A stretch of DNA of 64,000 nt. Origin: Desmonostoc muscorum LEGE 12446 (GTDB lineage: Bacteria > Cyanobacteriota > Cyanobacteriia > Cyanobacteriales > Nostocaceae). Under the pieces are notes generated by a model that did no database searches, was not told the origin of the DNA, and was given only the letters and a program-made list of their open reading frames with translations. The stretch covers positions 1,364,001 through 1,428,000 of the forward strand of contig NZ_JADEXS020000001.1 in NCBI RefSeq assembly GCF_015207005.2. The letters are read 5' to 3'. Positions 29,957-38,325 of the stretch are shown piece by piece. Each line of letters starts with the position of its first letter. Position 1 is the stretch's first letter. The position numbers were made by a program, and so were the translations under genes.

Positions 29957-30570
29957 TTAGCCACGCATTAGCTCCTTAATAAAGGCGTCAATCGCCTTTC
30001 CTGCCGTTGATTGCTTGCCTACTCGGAGCTTGTTGAGTGTGCGATCGCGGATTGCCTCATAGTCTGGTTGCAGGGATTTACCTGCTGAGACCAACTGTTC
30101 CCTGAGTTGCTGGTTTTCTCGCTCAACGTCAGTCAATTGTTCTTTTAGCTCTTGTTTTTCCTTGTGTACGTTATTAAGTTGAGTTTCTAGGTTTTTAACT
30201 TCGCTCTGTAACTGGCTGACTGCTTCGCTGTTCGCTACAGTTGAGTCTTCATTGCTTTCTTGCCCGGTAGTGCTAGTTTCCTTCTCTACTACCGGGCTTT
30301 CAATTTTCCCCGCAGTTCCTCCAGTTGTGCCTGTAGTTGTGCTTCTAATTGCGATCGCACTTCACCCAGGCTTGCTGCTACCTCTTGCTTCACCAGTTCT
30401 TGAACGTCTACAGCCGTAGTCAAATCTGTAGATAGAGGATTGTTTCTTTTGACAAAATCAATAAAAAGCCTTTGGGCTGCTTGGTTGAGAGTTTCACCTT
30501 CTAACTGTGAGGACTCCACAAATTGAACAATCTCATCTGGCAAACGGAATGAAAACGCTTTACTAGCCAT
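29957..30570 (-). CDS. Ribbon-helix-helix-like protein with coiled-coil tail in a second frame
   Basis: The first frame (30570-30289) encodes 93 residues beginning MASKAFSFRLPDEIVQFVES, which fits a ribbon-helix-helix DNA-binding N-terminus, followed by a short coiled coil ending GKLKAR. A second minus-strand frame (about 30350-29957) has no ATG and continues with ESPVVEKETSTTGQ, a long coiled coil (LQSEVKNLETQL, LKEQLTDVEREN) and KLRVGKQSTAGKAIDAFIKELM. The two overlap by about 60 bp, so a frameshift, natural or mutational, would give one protein of about 200 residues. Similar layouts occur in plasmid partition or repression proteins. The array of repeats just downstream could be its binding site. 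Confidence 0.6.
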
Positions 30571-30834
30571 AGTTAACGGGTACGCTGTATATGCCTGTCT
30601 ACGATACTAGCTTGTTTGCCTACATATTGTTGACAGTTGAGTTATTGCTTTGTATACTAATTGTATGCGAATTGTAGCCAGATGTATATAGGTAGTAGCG
30701 AGTAAATCGTAGCGTCGTTTCGCTCCCCTAGTACCCATATAGGATGGATAAATGATCATCTGGCTAAAAGAAGCGCGATCGCTATTTGTTGCCAAATCTG
30801 CATACGTTGTTTTTGAGGAGTAAAGTTAATGCCT

Positions 30835-31398
30835 ATGGAAGGCTATGTTTACCTAGTTCATGCTTTAGGGACAAAGCGATACAAGATAGGACAAACAAGA
30901 GATGTAGACAAGAGAATGGAGACACTTCAAAGGTGTAGTCCTTTCCCTTTAAAACTACTGGGTCTTCTTCAAACTAATGACCTTGTATTACAAGAGAAGC
31001 GATTACATAAAATTGCTTGTTCTTACCGAGTTCACGGAGAGTGGTTTGAGCTTCCAAGTGCTTGGCTAGAAAATTTAAAACTCTGGTTCTATGACACCAA
31101 TTGTCAAAACTACAAGCACGTAGTGATTCCAGGCAATCTTGCTATTTTGGTTAAAAACAGGACGCTCTCTGAACCACCGACAAAACATTTTCCTTCAGAA
31201 CAAACGACTCAAGAAGAAATTCAACGTGCAGTTAGTTTACTTGGTTCGCTTGCGAAGGGTGCCAAATTTAACAAAAAGGTTAGAAGAGAACTCTATAACA
31301 TTCTTGGACATTATCCAAGTACTCAAGCTGAGGCAATGATTTTGAAGCTGAAGTTGCAAGAAATTAGCAGAGAATTAAAAGCTCGCATTTGTTATTAG
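30835..31398 (+). CDS. GIY-YIG-like (T5orf172/MUG113 type) protein
   Basis: About 187 residues. The N-terminal half (EGYVYLVHALGTKRYKIGQTRDVDKRMETLQRCSP, then LLQTNDLVLQEKRLHKI and HGEWFEL) fits the T5orf172-type branch of the GIY-YIG nuclease fold, seen in phages and mobile elements. The Tyr-Val-Tyr stands for GIY, KIGQT for the YIG-side motif, Arg in DVDKR, and a Glu in EKRLH as catalytic candidates. The C-terminal half is unassigned helical sequence. I start at MEGYVY; an ATG two codons upstream is equally possible. It is followed by a strong hairpin at 31406-31442. Confidence 0.75.
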   Translation: MEGYVYLVHALGTKRYKIGQTRDVDKRMETLQRCSPFPLKLLGLLQTNDLVLQEKRLHKIACSYRVHGEWFELPSAWLENLKLWFYDTNCQNYKHVVIPGNLAILVKNRTLSEPPTKHFPSEQTTQEEIQRAVSLLGSLAKGAKFNKKVRRELYNILGHYPSTQAEAMILKLKLQEISRELKARICY

Positions 31399-31405
31399 TG
31401 TTGTG

Positions 31406-31442
31406 CGTTTTGACAGGGTATGTGACCTCCACTGTCAAAACG
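31406..31442. terminator. Hairpin after the GIY-YIG-like gene
   Basis: A perfect 11-bp stem CGTTTTGACAG / CTGTCAAAACG with a 15-base loop, starting 7 bases after the stop codon. It lacks a long T-run, so it may be a terminator or an operator for the next gene. Confidence 0.55.
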
Positions 31443-31487
31443 TTCCTAACCTTGCCCTGTTTAACTTAGAGAAGGAAGGTAATAAGA

Positions 31488-31778
31488 ATGATAGCGTCAG
31501 ACGCGCCCACTTTGGGCATTTTTCGTCAAGCGTCAAAGTTTTGGCGTTTGCGAGTGAGTAAAGAATTCGACAAGCCCGAATATTACATTGGTCAAACCGT
31601 GCTGCACAAGATAAAGGTGAGGCAGGGTGAAATTTTGTACCCAGTAACAGTGTTTGGTCTTTCCTGGACTGGTATGGACTGGCAGTACAACGTCTCATTG
31701 CCAGAAGACCACCCTTGGTTTGAGGTAGACGATAACGAACGGGAATGGGTTGATGACCGGGAGCTAGAGCCGATGTAA
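31488..31778 (+). CDS. Small hypothetical protein
   Basis: A 96-residue protein not recognised. It is rich in tryptophan and acidic residues, with FWRLRVSKEFDKPEYYIGQTV in the first half and SLPEDHPWFEVDDNEREWVDDRE at the end. This could be a compact beta fold resembling small plasmid-encoded SH3-like proteins. GAAGGAAGGTAATAAG upstream is a good ribosome-binding site. It is separated from the palindrome region by about 60 bp. Nothing indicates a function. Confidence 0.6.
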   Translation: MIASDAPTLGIFRQASKFWRLRVSKEFDKPEYYIGQTVLHKIKVRQGEILYPVTVFGLSWTGMDWQYNVSLPEDHPWFEVDDNEREWVDDRELEPM

Positions 31779-31839
31779 TTAATAAAAATGCCTTGGTCAG
31801 TGTTAGTAGCACCTTCCAAGGCTAAATCCCACTCAATTA

Positions 31840-32030
31840 GAAAAATAAAAAAGTTCGGGTAAATAGGGGGATCAAGGCGGATCACCTGGATCACACCTCA
31901 AAATTGGTCACAAAGTTGACAAGCAAGGTACATAAATTCAGTACTTTTGTTGTAATACTTACGACGTTAATCTGCTTGTGATCCACGTGATCCGCCTTGA
32001 TCCGCCTACTTTACCCAACTTTTTTATTTC
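31840..32030. repeat. Large imperfect palindrome (two arms of about 57 bp)
   Basis: The left arm (31840-31897) and right arm (31974-32030) are inverted copies with few mismatches, separated by about 76 bp. Each arm carries three GGATCA boxes (GGATCAAGGCGGATCACCTG then GATCA on the left) and an AAATAAAAAAGTT end. It could be a non-autonomous element, an origin, or a binding region for the element's DNA-binding proteins. Confidence 0.85.
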
Positions 32031-32139
32031 AAACAAAAGTGAATTAAAGCAAAACGATTCTTCACCCCACCATAGGCGATAACAGTCAGAACCCTTGCCA
32101 ATAAAGCAACAGACATTTTCAGAGGTGTTCCACAGAAAG

Positions 32140-32262
32140 AAGTTGATAAACCTCCCAGGGGTGTGTCAGACCTAATCCTGAAGTTGATAAACCTCCCAGG
32201 GGTGTGTCAAACCTAATCCTGAAGTTGATAAACCTCCCAGGGGTGTGTCAAACCTAATCCTG
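32140..32262. repeat. 41-bp tandem repeat, 3 copies
   Basis: Three adjacent 41-bp units beginning AAGTTGATAAACCTCCCAGG. The first differs from the others at one base (GTCAGACC against GTCAAACC). A partial fourth unit (AAGTTGA) follows. It lies between the palindrome and the first KilA-N gene. Confidence 0.92.
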
Positions 32263-32339
32263 AAGTTGACTGCCAGCTGTCAGTCAAACTCCATCCTGAA
32301 GCCTTACAAACAAACATTTTCAGAGCAATGAGGAATTTT

Positions 32340-32744
32340 ATGTCACAAAGAGATTTGTTCGACAAATTGATGCAAGACGCACGGCGAGACGACGGTTACA
32401 TCAACGCTACCAAATGGTGCAAGCATTTTGGCTATCGACTTGAAAGATGGAAGCGATCGCCAAAAACAAAAGCTAGATTAGAGCAGTTGAAAATCGTAGA
32501 GTCAATTGCTGAACCCTTGATTGTTGAGCGCGTAGGTAAAACTTGGGTAACTTGGGTTCACCCAATCATGGCAGTTCACCTAGCCAGCCGCCTTGATCGA
32601 GGTTTTACCAACTATATGTCCGAGATTTTTATCAGGTATGCCAAGGCTGACCCAACCCTCGCTGCTGATATTGCCTCAAGACAGGAAACGACCGAAGGGC
32701 TGAACATCATTAACAAGGTAGTCTATCAGCGCTACGAGGAATAA
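32340..32744 (+). CDS. KilA-N domain protein, short copy
   Basis: About 134 residues with a KilA-N DNA-binding domain: DDGYINATKWCKHFGYRLERWKR, VERVGKTWVTWVHPIMAVHLASRLD and FIRYAKADPTLAADIASRQ. KilA-N domains are typical of phage and element proteins that bind DNA. I start at MSQRDLF, because the neighbour starts MSQIEQ. The second copy at 32804-33532 is closely similar over the first about 130 residues, but this one ends where that one continues. It is either a truncated duplicate or a regulator of its neighbour. Confidence 0.85.
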   Translation: MSQRDLFDKLMQDARRDDGYINATKWCKHFGYRLERWKRSPKTKARLEQLKIVESIAEPLIVERVGKTWVTWVHPIMAVHLASRLDRGFTNYMSEIFIRYAKADPTLAADIASRQETTEGLNIINKVVYQRYEE

Positions 32745-32803
32745 AAAACAATCCATGCCTGAGCGAGGATTGCCTTACATTTTCAAAACAATAAGAAATT
32801 TAT

Positions 32804-33532
32804 ATGTCACAAATAGAGCAGCTTAGCAATTTAGTGCAAGATGCACAACGAGATGACGAATACATCAATGCTACTAAGTGGTGTAAGCATTTTGAATCTA
32901 GACTTGATAAGTGGAAGCAGCTGCCAGAAACAAAAGCTAGAGTAAAGTCTTTGAAAACTACAGAGTCAAATGCTGAACCTTGGATTGTTGAGCGCGTAGG
33001 CAAAACTTGGGTAACTTGGGTTCACCCAATCATGGCAGTTCACCTAGCCAGCTACCTCGATCCAGACTTCGCCAACTATGTAGCCAAGGTTTTTATCAGG
33101 TATGCCAAGGCTGACCCAACTCTTGCCGCTGATGTTGCCTCACGCCAAAACACAGTAGAAGGACTGGACATCATTAATAAGGCAGTTCAGGAGCGTTACA
33201 AGTTTCTTGAGTCTAAGTTAATGAGAGCTTATTACATGGTCAGAGACGCTTGGGGAGATAAGTTACACTACAACACTCTTACTGAAGAAATTCAATTAAA
33301 TGGGAGTCCTTTAGAGTTACGGTCTCTCAAAATCAAGCTTGATCGAGAACTTCATGTCAAGGTCGAATATGAGGATGCAAAAGAAATCGTTGAGATTATA
33401 GCTATAGTCAACACCTATCCTTTAATGGATGCTGCAAATCAGCAGAGATTTGAACCGACGTTTCGGATGTTTATAGACATAAGAAACTTTGTACCAACGA
33501 AAGAGTGTCCGAAACCGTCAAAATTAAGTTGA
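32804..33532 (+). CDS. KilA-N domain protein, long copy
   Basis: A 242-residue protein. The N-terminal KilA-N domain (YINATKWCKHFESRLDKWKQ, VGKTWVTWVHPIMAVHLASYLD) is followed by a C-terminal domain of about 110 residues (FLESKLMRAYYMVRDAWGDKLHYNTLTEEI onwards). I do not recognise that domain. It lies 59 bp after the short KilA-N copy, from which it probably arose by duplication. It could be an antirepressor-like or replication-linked protein of element 1. Function unproven. Confidence 0.85.
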   Translation: MSQIEQLSNLVQDAQRDDEYINATKWCKHFESRLDKWKQLPETKARVKSLKTTESNAEPWIVERVGKTWVTWVHPIMAVHLASYLDPDFANYVAKVFIRYAKADPTLAADVASRQNTVEGLDIINKAVQERYKFLESKLMRAYYMVRDAWGDKLHYNTLTEEIQLNGSPLELRSLKIKLDRELHVKVEYEDAKEIVEIIAIVNTYPLMDAANQQRFEPTFRMFIDIRNFVPTKECPKPSKLS

Positions 33533-33820
33533 GACTTGGTTTTCAGGATACCTCCCAGTCACGAATAGGGGGGTTATTTTTTTTTGCGAGCTACTCCCCT
33601 TGACAGGTGGGTAACAGCTAACTTCCACATGACTGACTTCCGACTTCCAACAGCTAGTTAATGAAGTTGTAAGTTGAAGTTGGAAGTTACTGCAACGTGC
33701 AGCACCAAGACCAGCCGCCGCCGATTGCGTACAAAAACGTGGGGCGATCTCTGGACGATTTTGTACGTAATCGCTCACAGTCTTGGGCTATCACTGTTGT
33801 AAAATTGCTCTCCACTTTTT
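33533..33820. other. Intergenic region with one arm of a direct repeat
   Basis: Bases about 33663-33755 match bases about 34498-34585 as an imperfect direct repeat (GAAGTTGTAAGTTGAAGTTG onwards) that flanks the Uma2 gene. GTTGGAAGT-type short repeats are also present. No gene seen. Confidence 0.7.
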
Positions 33821-34441
33821 TTACTGCGCGGTCATTAAAACTTCTTTAGCAGTCAGGCGTAATTCTGGGAAAGTGGGAGAGGATATCAACTCATCTCCCT
33901 TAAACTGGGCTACTTGATATTCACCTTCAATCAGGGAATAAATTGATAGGGTTGGCAACTTGGGATTGCCGATAAATCTCCTACCGCCTACTCCCAAGTA
34001 ATCTATGATCCAATACTCAGGAATTCCTATGGCTTCGTAGTCACTAACTTTATTCCCGTAATCAACACCCCAGTTAGTGCTAACGACCTCTGCGACAAAA
34101 GGAACCGATGCGGCTTGGGTCACAGTCGATTGTTTCTGCCATAGCGGTTCATTGGCTAGATTGTCTACATTTAACAGCAGGATGTCAGGGCAGTAGCCAG
34201 AGTCTACCATTGGTGGTTTAACAAAAGCATTTTTAGAGATGACGTAGGGTAGGTTTCTCCTAACTATCTCTACTGTTAAGTTGCGACTTAGTAGCGCGAT
34301 GATCAGTTCATGTTCACCTACGGGCTGATTCATTTCTACAATTGTTCCGTTGTGCAGTTCATAGCGTACCCCTGTGTCGGGATACCATTCCGCGAATTGT
34401 TCAAAGGTTACTGGGGCTGGCAAGACTTGAACCATATCCAC
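33821..34441 (-). CDS. Uma2 family endonuclease-like protein (DUF820)
   Basis: A 206-residue Uma2-type protein with TFEQFAEWYPDTGVRYELHNGTIVEM, GYCPDILLLNVDNL, VPFVAEVVSTNWGVDY and YEAIGIPEYWIIDYLG. This is the standard PD-(D/E)XK layout, with Asp in PDILLL and Glu in AEVVS. It is oriented opposite to the other cargo genes of element 1. An about 90-bp direct repeat on each side suggests it arrived as a small cassette. Confidence 0.9.
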   Translation of the reverse strand: MDMVQVLPAPVTFEQFAEWYPDTGVRYELHNGTIVEMNQPVGEHELIIALLSRNLTVEIVRRNLPYVISKNAFVKPPMVDSGYCPDILLLNVDNLANEPLWQKQSTVTQAASVPFVAEVVSTNWGVDYGNKVSDYEAIGIPEYWIIDYLGVGGRRFIGNPKLPTLSIYSLIEGEYQVAQFKGDELISSPTFPELRLTAKEVLMTAQ

Positions 34442-35939
34442 ACTCTCTTTGTGTCATAGCTGTTATTTTAGTCATTGCATTAGGGTAATAATTTTAGAAG
34501 TTGTGAGTTGAAGTTGGAAGTCACTGCAACATGCGGCAACAAGACCAGCACTAGGCGATTATGCACAAAAAACGTTGGGCGATCGCTGAAGGCTTTCGGC
34601 AAAGAACTTCATACAAACCTTAAGGTTTAGCCGTTGCTGTGCGGCAATGGGCACTGCTGAGAAATCACCAAAAAGCTGATTAGCACCCATAGGGTTCTAC
34701 AAAAGCACACGCCGTAGATTGTCCGCAACGCGATCGCCCTTACGGAGGCTTAACCCGCCCCGTCGGCGAACATCCGTAAACCGTGGCAGTGTTGCGTACT
34801 TTGGAAATGTTATACATTTCCCTATGTCCTGGAATTGCGCTGCGCTAATATTCAGTTTTAATCAACGACCACTCGATTAAGGGTTAAGGCTCAACCGGGA
34901 GAGTAAGCGGTTAGTCGATTGTAGTTACGCTCCAATCCTTGCATGATTTTCAATCCACGCTAATATTTTTTCGGCAAGTTAACTTGTGACTGGTTTAATT
35001 CTTACCTTTTGCACCAGCTCAAAAACTCATCAAAAGCTCAGGACACTATATAGCGTCCCAGAGAAAAAAACATCAAAAACCACCGCAAGGGTTTAACCCT
35101 TGCGCTGAAAAAAAGTGTATGAACAAATTCGCTTGAAACCTAATAGGTCTGGCCAGAAACGTCTACGGATTTTAACGGCAGTTTAGCCGCGGACAAGGCT
35201 CTCGGTTGAGTAGGTCTGTAAAAAATGTTTTTTAGCACTTTAAGGTGTTAGAAGAATTTTTTCTACTTCTGATCTGAACGCGTTTCTCAACGACAACTAT
35301 ACTTGTCCACGCAAGGATTTATCGGTTAACCTGCCAAAGTCATTATTTGAGATGCCGTGGCTAATCGAGAGTGCAATGACTCATTGCTGCGTTTCATTCG
35401 AGCGCACACTGTGCAGCAGTCATCTCCAGCAAACCTTTCTGCGGACAGAGCTTGGCTTGCACGAATCTTGCGACCGCACAAGGTTAACCAAACTTGCCGA
35501 CGGCGGTCTTCATTCTCCATTAGGTGCAGCGCTCCGTGTTGACTTATTCGCCTTGCTAGTACATCCATGCTCAATACACCGCGTTTTAGCCAAGTGTATA
35601 AAGTTTGACTGATGTCCTGCAAGTCGTTGCAAAAATTTGCTGGACAACATTAGGTTATCCGCTTGGAAGTTTTGAGTTACTCTCTTCGACATTAACCCCA
35701 AAGAAAGGGATACATCGTAGCATCCCTAGCCAAAGGTTAAAGCTTGATTACTAATTCTGTTGGGTATACAGCTAAAACTCCACGTCTCTGCACTCCAGTA
35801 AGCCACAATTTGCAAATCAAATTACCGTTACACTAGAGTTTTGGATGTTTAAATCACAAGCTTTAAGACAAAAATAAGCCACGCAAAACGCAGACTTGTA
35901 AAACTATTGATATATAACGATTTTAGGCTTTAATCTACC
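34442..35939. other. 1.5-kb right end of element 1 without an assignable gene
   Basis: Overlapping short ORFs on both strands (for example 35326-35622 minus, 98 codons, and 35352-35612 plus) match no family I know. The base composition is more GC-rich than the rest of the element. Several hairpins stand out: CGCAAGGGTTTAACCCTTGCG at about 35095, GGACACTATATAGCGTCC at about 35041, and TTACGGA with TCCGTAA at about 34740-34776. The segment GGCTCAACCGGGAGAGT near 34886 resembles a tRNA D-arm, but no full cloverleaf forms. It may be a structured RNA, decayed tRNA array or replication region. Confidence 0.4.
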
Positions 35940-36410
35940 GTATACCCTGGCTAGAATACAATTTCTTCGGCCCCACCAAGATTGCTGAATCCTTACGGGA
36001 AATCGCTTCTAAGTTTGACGAGAAAATCCAAGCAAACGCTGAGAAGGTAATTGCCAAGTATCAGCCAACAATGGATGCGATCGTTTCTAAGTATCGCCCC
36101 CGCTTGGAAGGTAAGACCGTTGCCATCATGGTTGGTGGTCTACGTCCTCGCCACGTTGTCCCAGCTTTCCAAGACTTGGGCATGAAGATGATTGGTACAG
36201 GTTATGAGTTCGCTCACAACGACGACTACAAACGTACCACCCACTACATCGAAAACGGCACCATCGTTTACGATGACGTTACCGCTTACGAATTCGAGGA
36301 ATTTGTGAAGGCACTTAAGCCAGACTTAATTGCTTCTGGTGTGAAAGAGAAGTACGTCTTCCAAAAGATGGGTCTACCCTTCCGTCAAATGCACTCTTGG
36401 GATTACTCCG
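35940..36410 (+). CDS. nifD: NifD, middle piece
   Basis: Encodes NifD residues about 301-454, from [20 protein letters not shown] through [30 protein letters not shown] and [22 protein letters not shown]. The histidine in QMHSWDY corresponds to the FeMo-cofactor ligand His442 of Azotobacter NifD, only four codons before the element 2 break. The first codon (TGG) is completed across the element 1 junction and the last (GGT) across the element 2 junction. The apparent ORF 36071-36490 is this segment read on into element 2. Confidence 0.96.
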
Positions 36411-36433
36411 AACCTAGCGATCACTTTTACAAG

Positions 36434-36648
36434 TCAATTAAATCAATCTTTTTTCGCCGTCGGAGAAAAAAGAGCCTATTTCTAGCCTAAATGCGAGTTT
36501 TAGGGTTGTCCACTAACAATCTTTTTTGATGCTTCAGACAGTATAACTCTTATGAAGTCTGCTTTTTAGATTTGAAAAGCATTTTTACCACAGAAAAACT
36601 GTAAAATAAAAGACTATTTTAAATGACCATTTTTTAGATTAAATATAG
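36434..36648. repeat. About 215-bp direct repeat, copy A (left of PIN fragment)
   Basis: Begins AAGTCAATTAAATCAA just inside the left end of element 2 and runs through GATGCTTCAGACAGTATAAC to TTTTTTAGATTAAAT. Copy B at 37016-37230 matches it along its whole length with scattered differences. Confidence 0.85.
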
Positions 36649-36690
36649 CGGAGTAGCTAAATTGAGCAGCCTTTACTCACTTGTGAGCCT

Positions 36691-36987
36691 GTGATTGTAG
36701 AGACTTGTTTTTTGTTGCGAAGTATCTACGGTGGTCAAGATACGGTGATGTCTTTACTCGACGAGGGAAAGATATTAATTTCGATGTGCTTAAGTGAAGA
36801 AGCGGCAGTAATTAAAGAATTGTTGCGGCAATATCAGTCAGTTCCAATGTCATTAGCAGATGCGTGTTTGGTGAGAATGACACAACTGTATCCTGAAAGT
36901 GAGTTGCTAACATTTGATAGCGATTTTAGAATTTATCGGAAGAATCGTAATCAATTAATTTCTGTGATTATGCCAGAGGATTTGTAG
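36691..36987 (+). pseudogene. PIN-domain protein (VapC-like), N-terminus missing
   Basis: A 98-codon frame from a GTG with VIVETCFLLR, MSLADACLVRMTQLYPESELLTFDSDFRIYR. The middle and C-terminal PIN acidic residues (Glu in VIVETC, Asp in LADACLV, Asp in TFDSDF) are present. The N-terminal strand with the first catalytic Asp and about 45 residues are missing; the upstream DNA is copy A of the direct repeat. So this is a truncated toxin gene. No antitoxin is adjacent. Confidence 0.75.
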
Positions 36988-37015
36988 GAATAGGGTTAAG
37001 AGCGATCGCTCTTAC

Positions 37016-37230
37016 AAGTCAATTAAATCAAGGTTTTTTAGCCATCGTAGAAAAAAGAGCCTATTTCTAGCCTAAATGCAAGTTACAGGGTTATTCACTA
37101 ACAATCTGTTTTGATGCTTCAGACAGTATAACTCTTATGGAGTATGGTTTTTAACTTTTTATTGCATTTTGCTCAAAGAAAAACTGTAAAATGAAAGACT
37201 ATTTTTAATGACTATTTTTTAGATTAAATG
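37016..37230. repeat. About 215-bp direct repeat, copy B (right of PIN fragment)
   Basis: Matches 36434-36648 end to end with scattered substitutions. The rest of the gap to 37429 holds no recognised gene. Confidence 0.85.
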
Positions 37231-38325
37231 GTGCGATCGGCTTTACTTAAAAATTATGATGATTGAGGGATGGAGAGTACAATTAGCAAAAGCGAGAATA
37301 ATTTATCTGGAGTATTTCAAACCTAAATTTGCTTTAAGGTTCCGGTTGAGCGGCTGCAAATAACCTTGCCACAACACCAACCATGTTGTTATGTCGTTGC
37401 TGCAACTCAACACCCTTAATTCTATTTAGCTAGTCATCACGATTATAGGCTCTTGAATTCATATAATGATCCATTTGTCCTTCACACATTAAGCAACCGG
37501 ACATATAACTATCTTCCAAATCTCCTGCAACAAATTCGCTACAGTAGCCACAATAGTCTACCTGCTCGTGAGTAGTTAAACAGGATAAACAGAGCCATGC
37601 ATCATCTACGGGAATTACTGATGGTTGCCCCGTGTACTCACAATCATTGCAATATGCAAAATCTTTTTGAGATTCAGAAAAATGTTCGCACTCTGACAAG
37701 CATTCGCTCATCACGTCCCCAAACTCAAAAGCCTTGCCACAAGATCCACAACCCAATGAAGTGAAGATACTAAATTCACCTATATTATCTTTAGCTTTTA
37801 TTAGCCTTGAGTGACAGGACGGACACCTAAGATACTCTACTGCCTCTTGCAAAACCTGATGCTTAAATTTGATATCCTTAAATGATTGCTCACAAGCTAT
37901 CTCTTCGGCTTCATAAACATCTGCCGTTTTTAGCAAAGCTTGCCAACAAGTATCACCAAGAAGTTGGTGGGGTTCTTCATCTAAGCAATCGCTTATAAAA
38001 TCTCGAATCAGTATAAATGATTTCGCAATGACTTCACGAACAGCATCAGGGGATTTGTCTGTATAATAATGTTCTATGTTGTTGCGAAGTTTATTTAGCT
38101 CCTCAAACTTTTTCCAGTCAACGGTAATTTTCAAGCTCTTAAATCTTTCCGTAATCTCGTAAACATCTACTGTTTTTTTACCAGCACCTATAAAAGTTAC
38201 ATTTCCTGTACCATCATCAACTGGTCTTATATCTTTTTTAATTAAAACTTCCTTATCCTGTGGGGGAGATAACCGACACAACTTCTCTTTATACAGAAGA
38301 AGTATCCCAGCACAAATGTTTCTTA

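Larger units (their letters stand above)
27862..35949. mobile_element. nifD element 1: excisable element of about 8.1 kb
   Basis: Bounded by direct repeats GTATACCCTG at 27862-27871 and 35940-35949. Deleting one copy plus the intervening DNA (8078 bp) rejoins nifD in frame. It carries its own XisA-like recombinase at the left end, a ribbon-helix-helix-like/coiled-coil pair, a GIY-YIG-like protein, two KilA-N genes, a Uma2 gene, a 190-bp palindrome and tandem repeats. The core differs from that of the classical nifD element, so it is a separate, independently integrated element. Confidence 0.9.

Noticed and set aside
34880..34985. tRNA-like segment with a D-arm-like GGCTCAACCGGGAGAGT
   Set aside because: No anticodon stem or acceptor stem can be paired. 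It may be debris but is not supported as a tRNA gene.
35326..35622. 98-codon minus-strand ORF as a real gene
   Set aside because: It overlaps equally long ORFs on the other strand, lacks a ribosome-binding site, and matches no family I know. It is left as part of the unassigned region.
36071..36490. Stand-alone 139-residue ORF starting [14 protein letters not shown]
   Set aside because: It is the middle piece of nifD read from an internal Met into element 2, not a separate gene.
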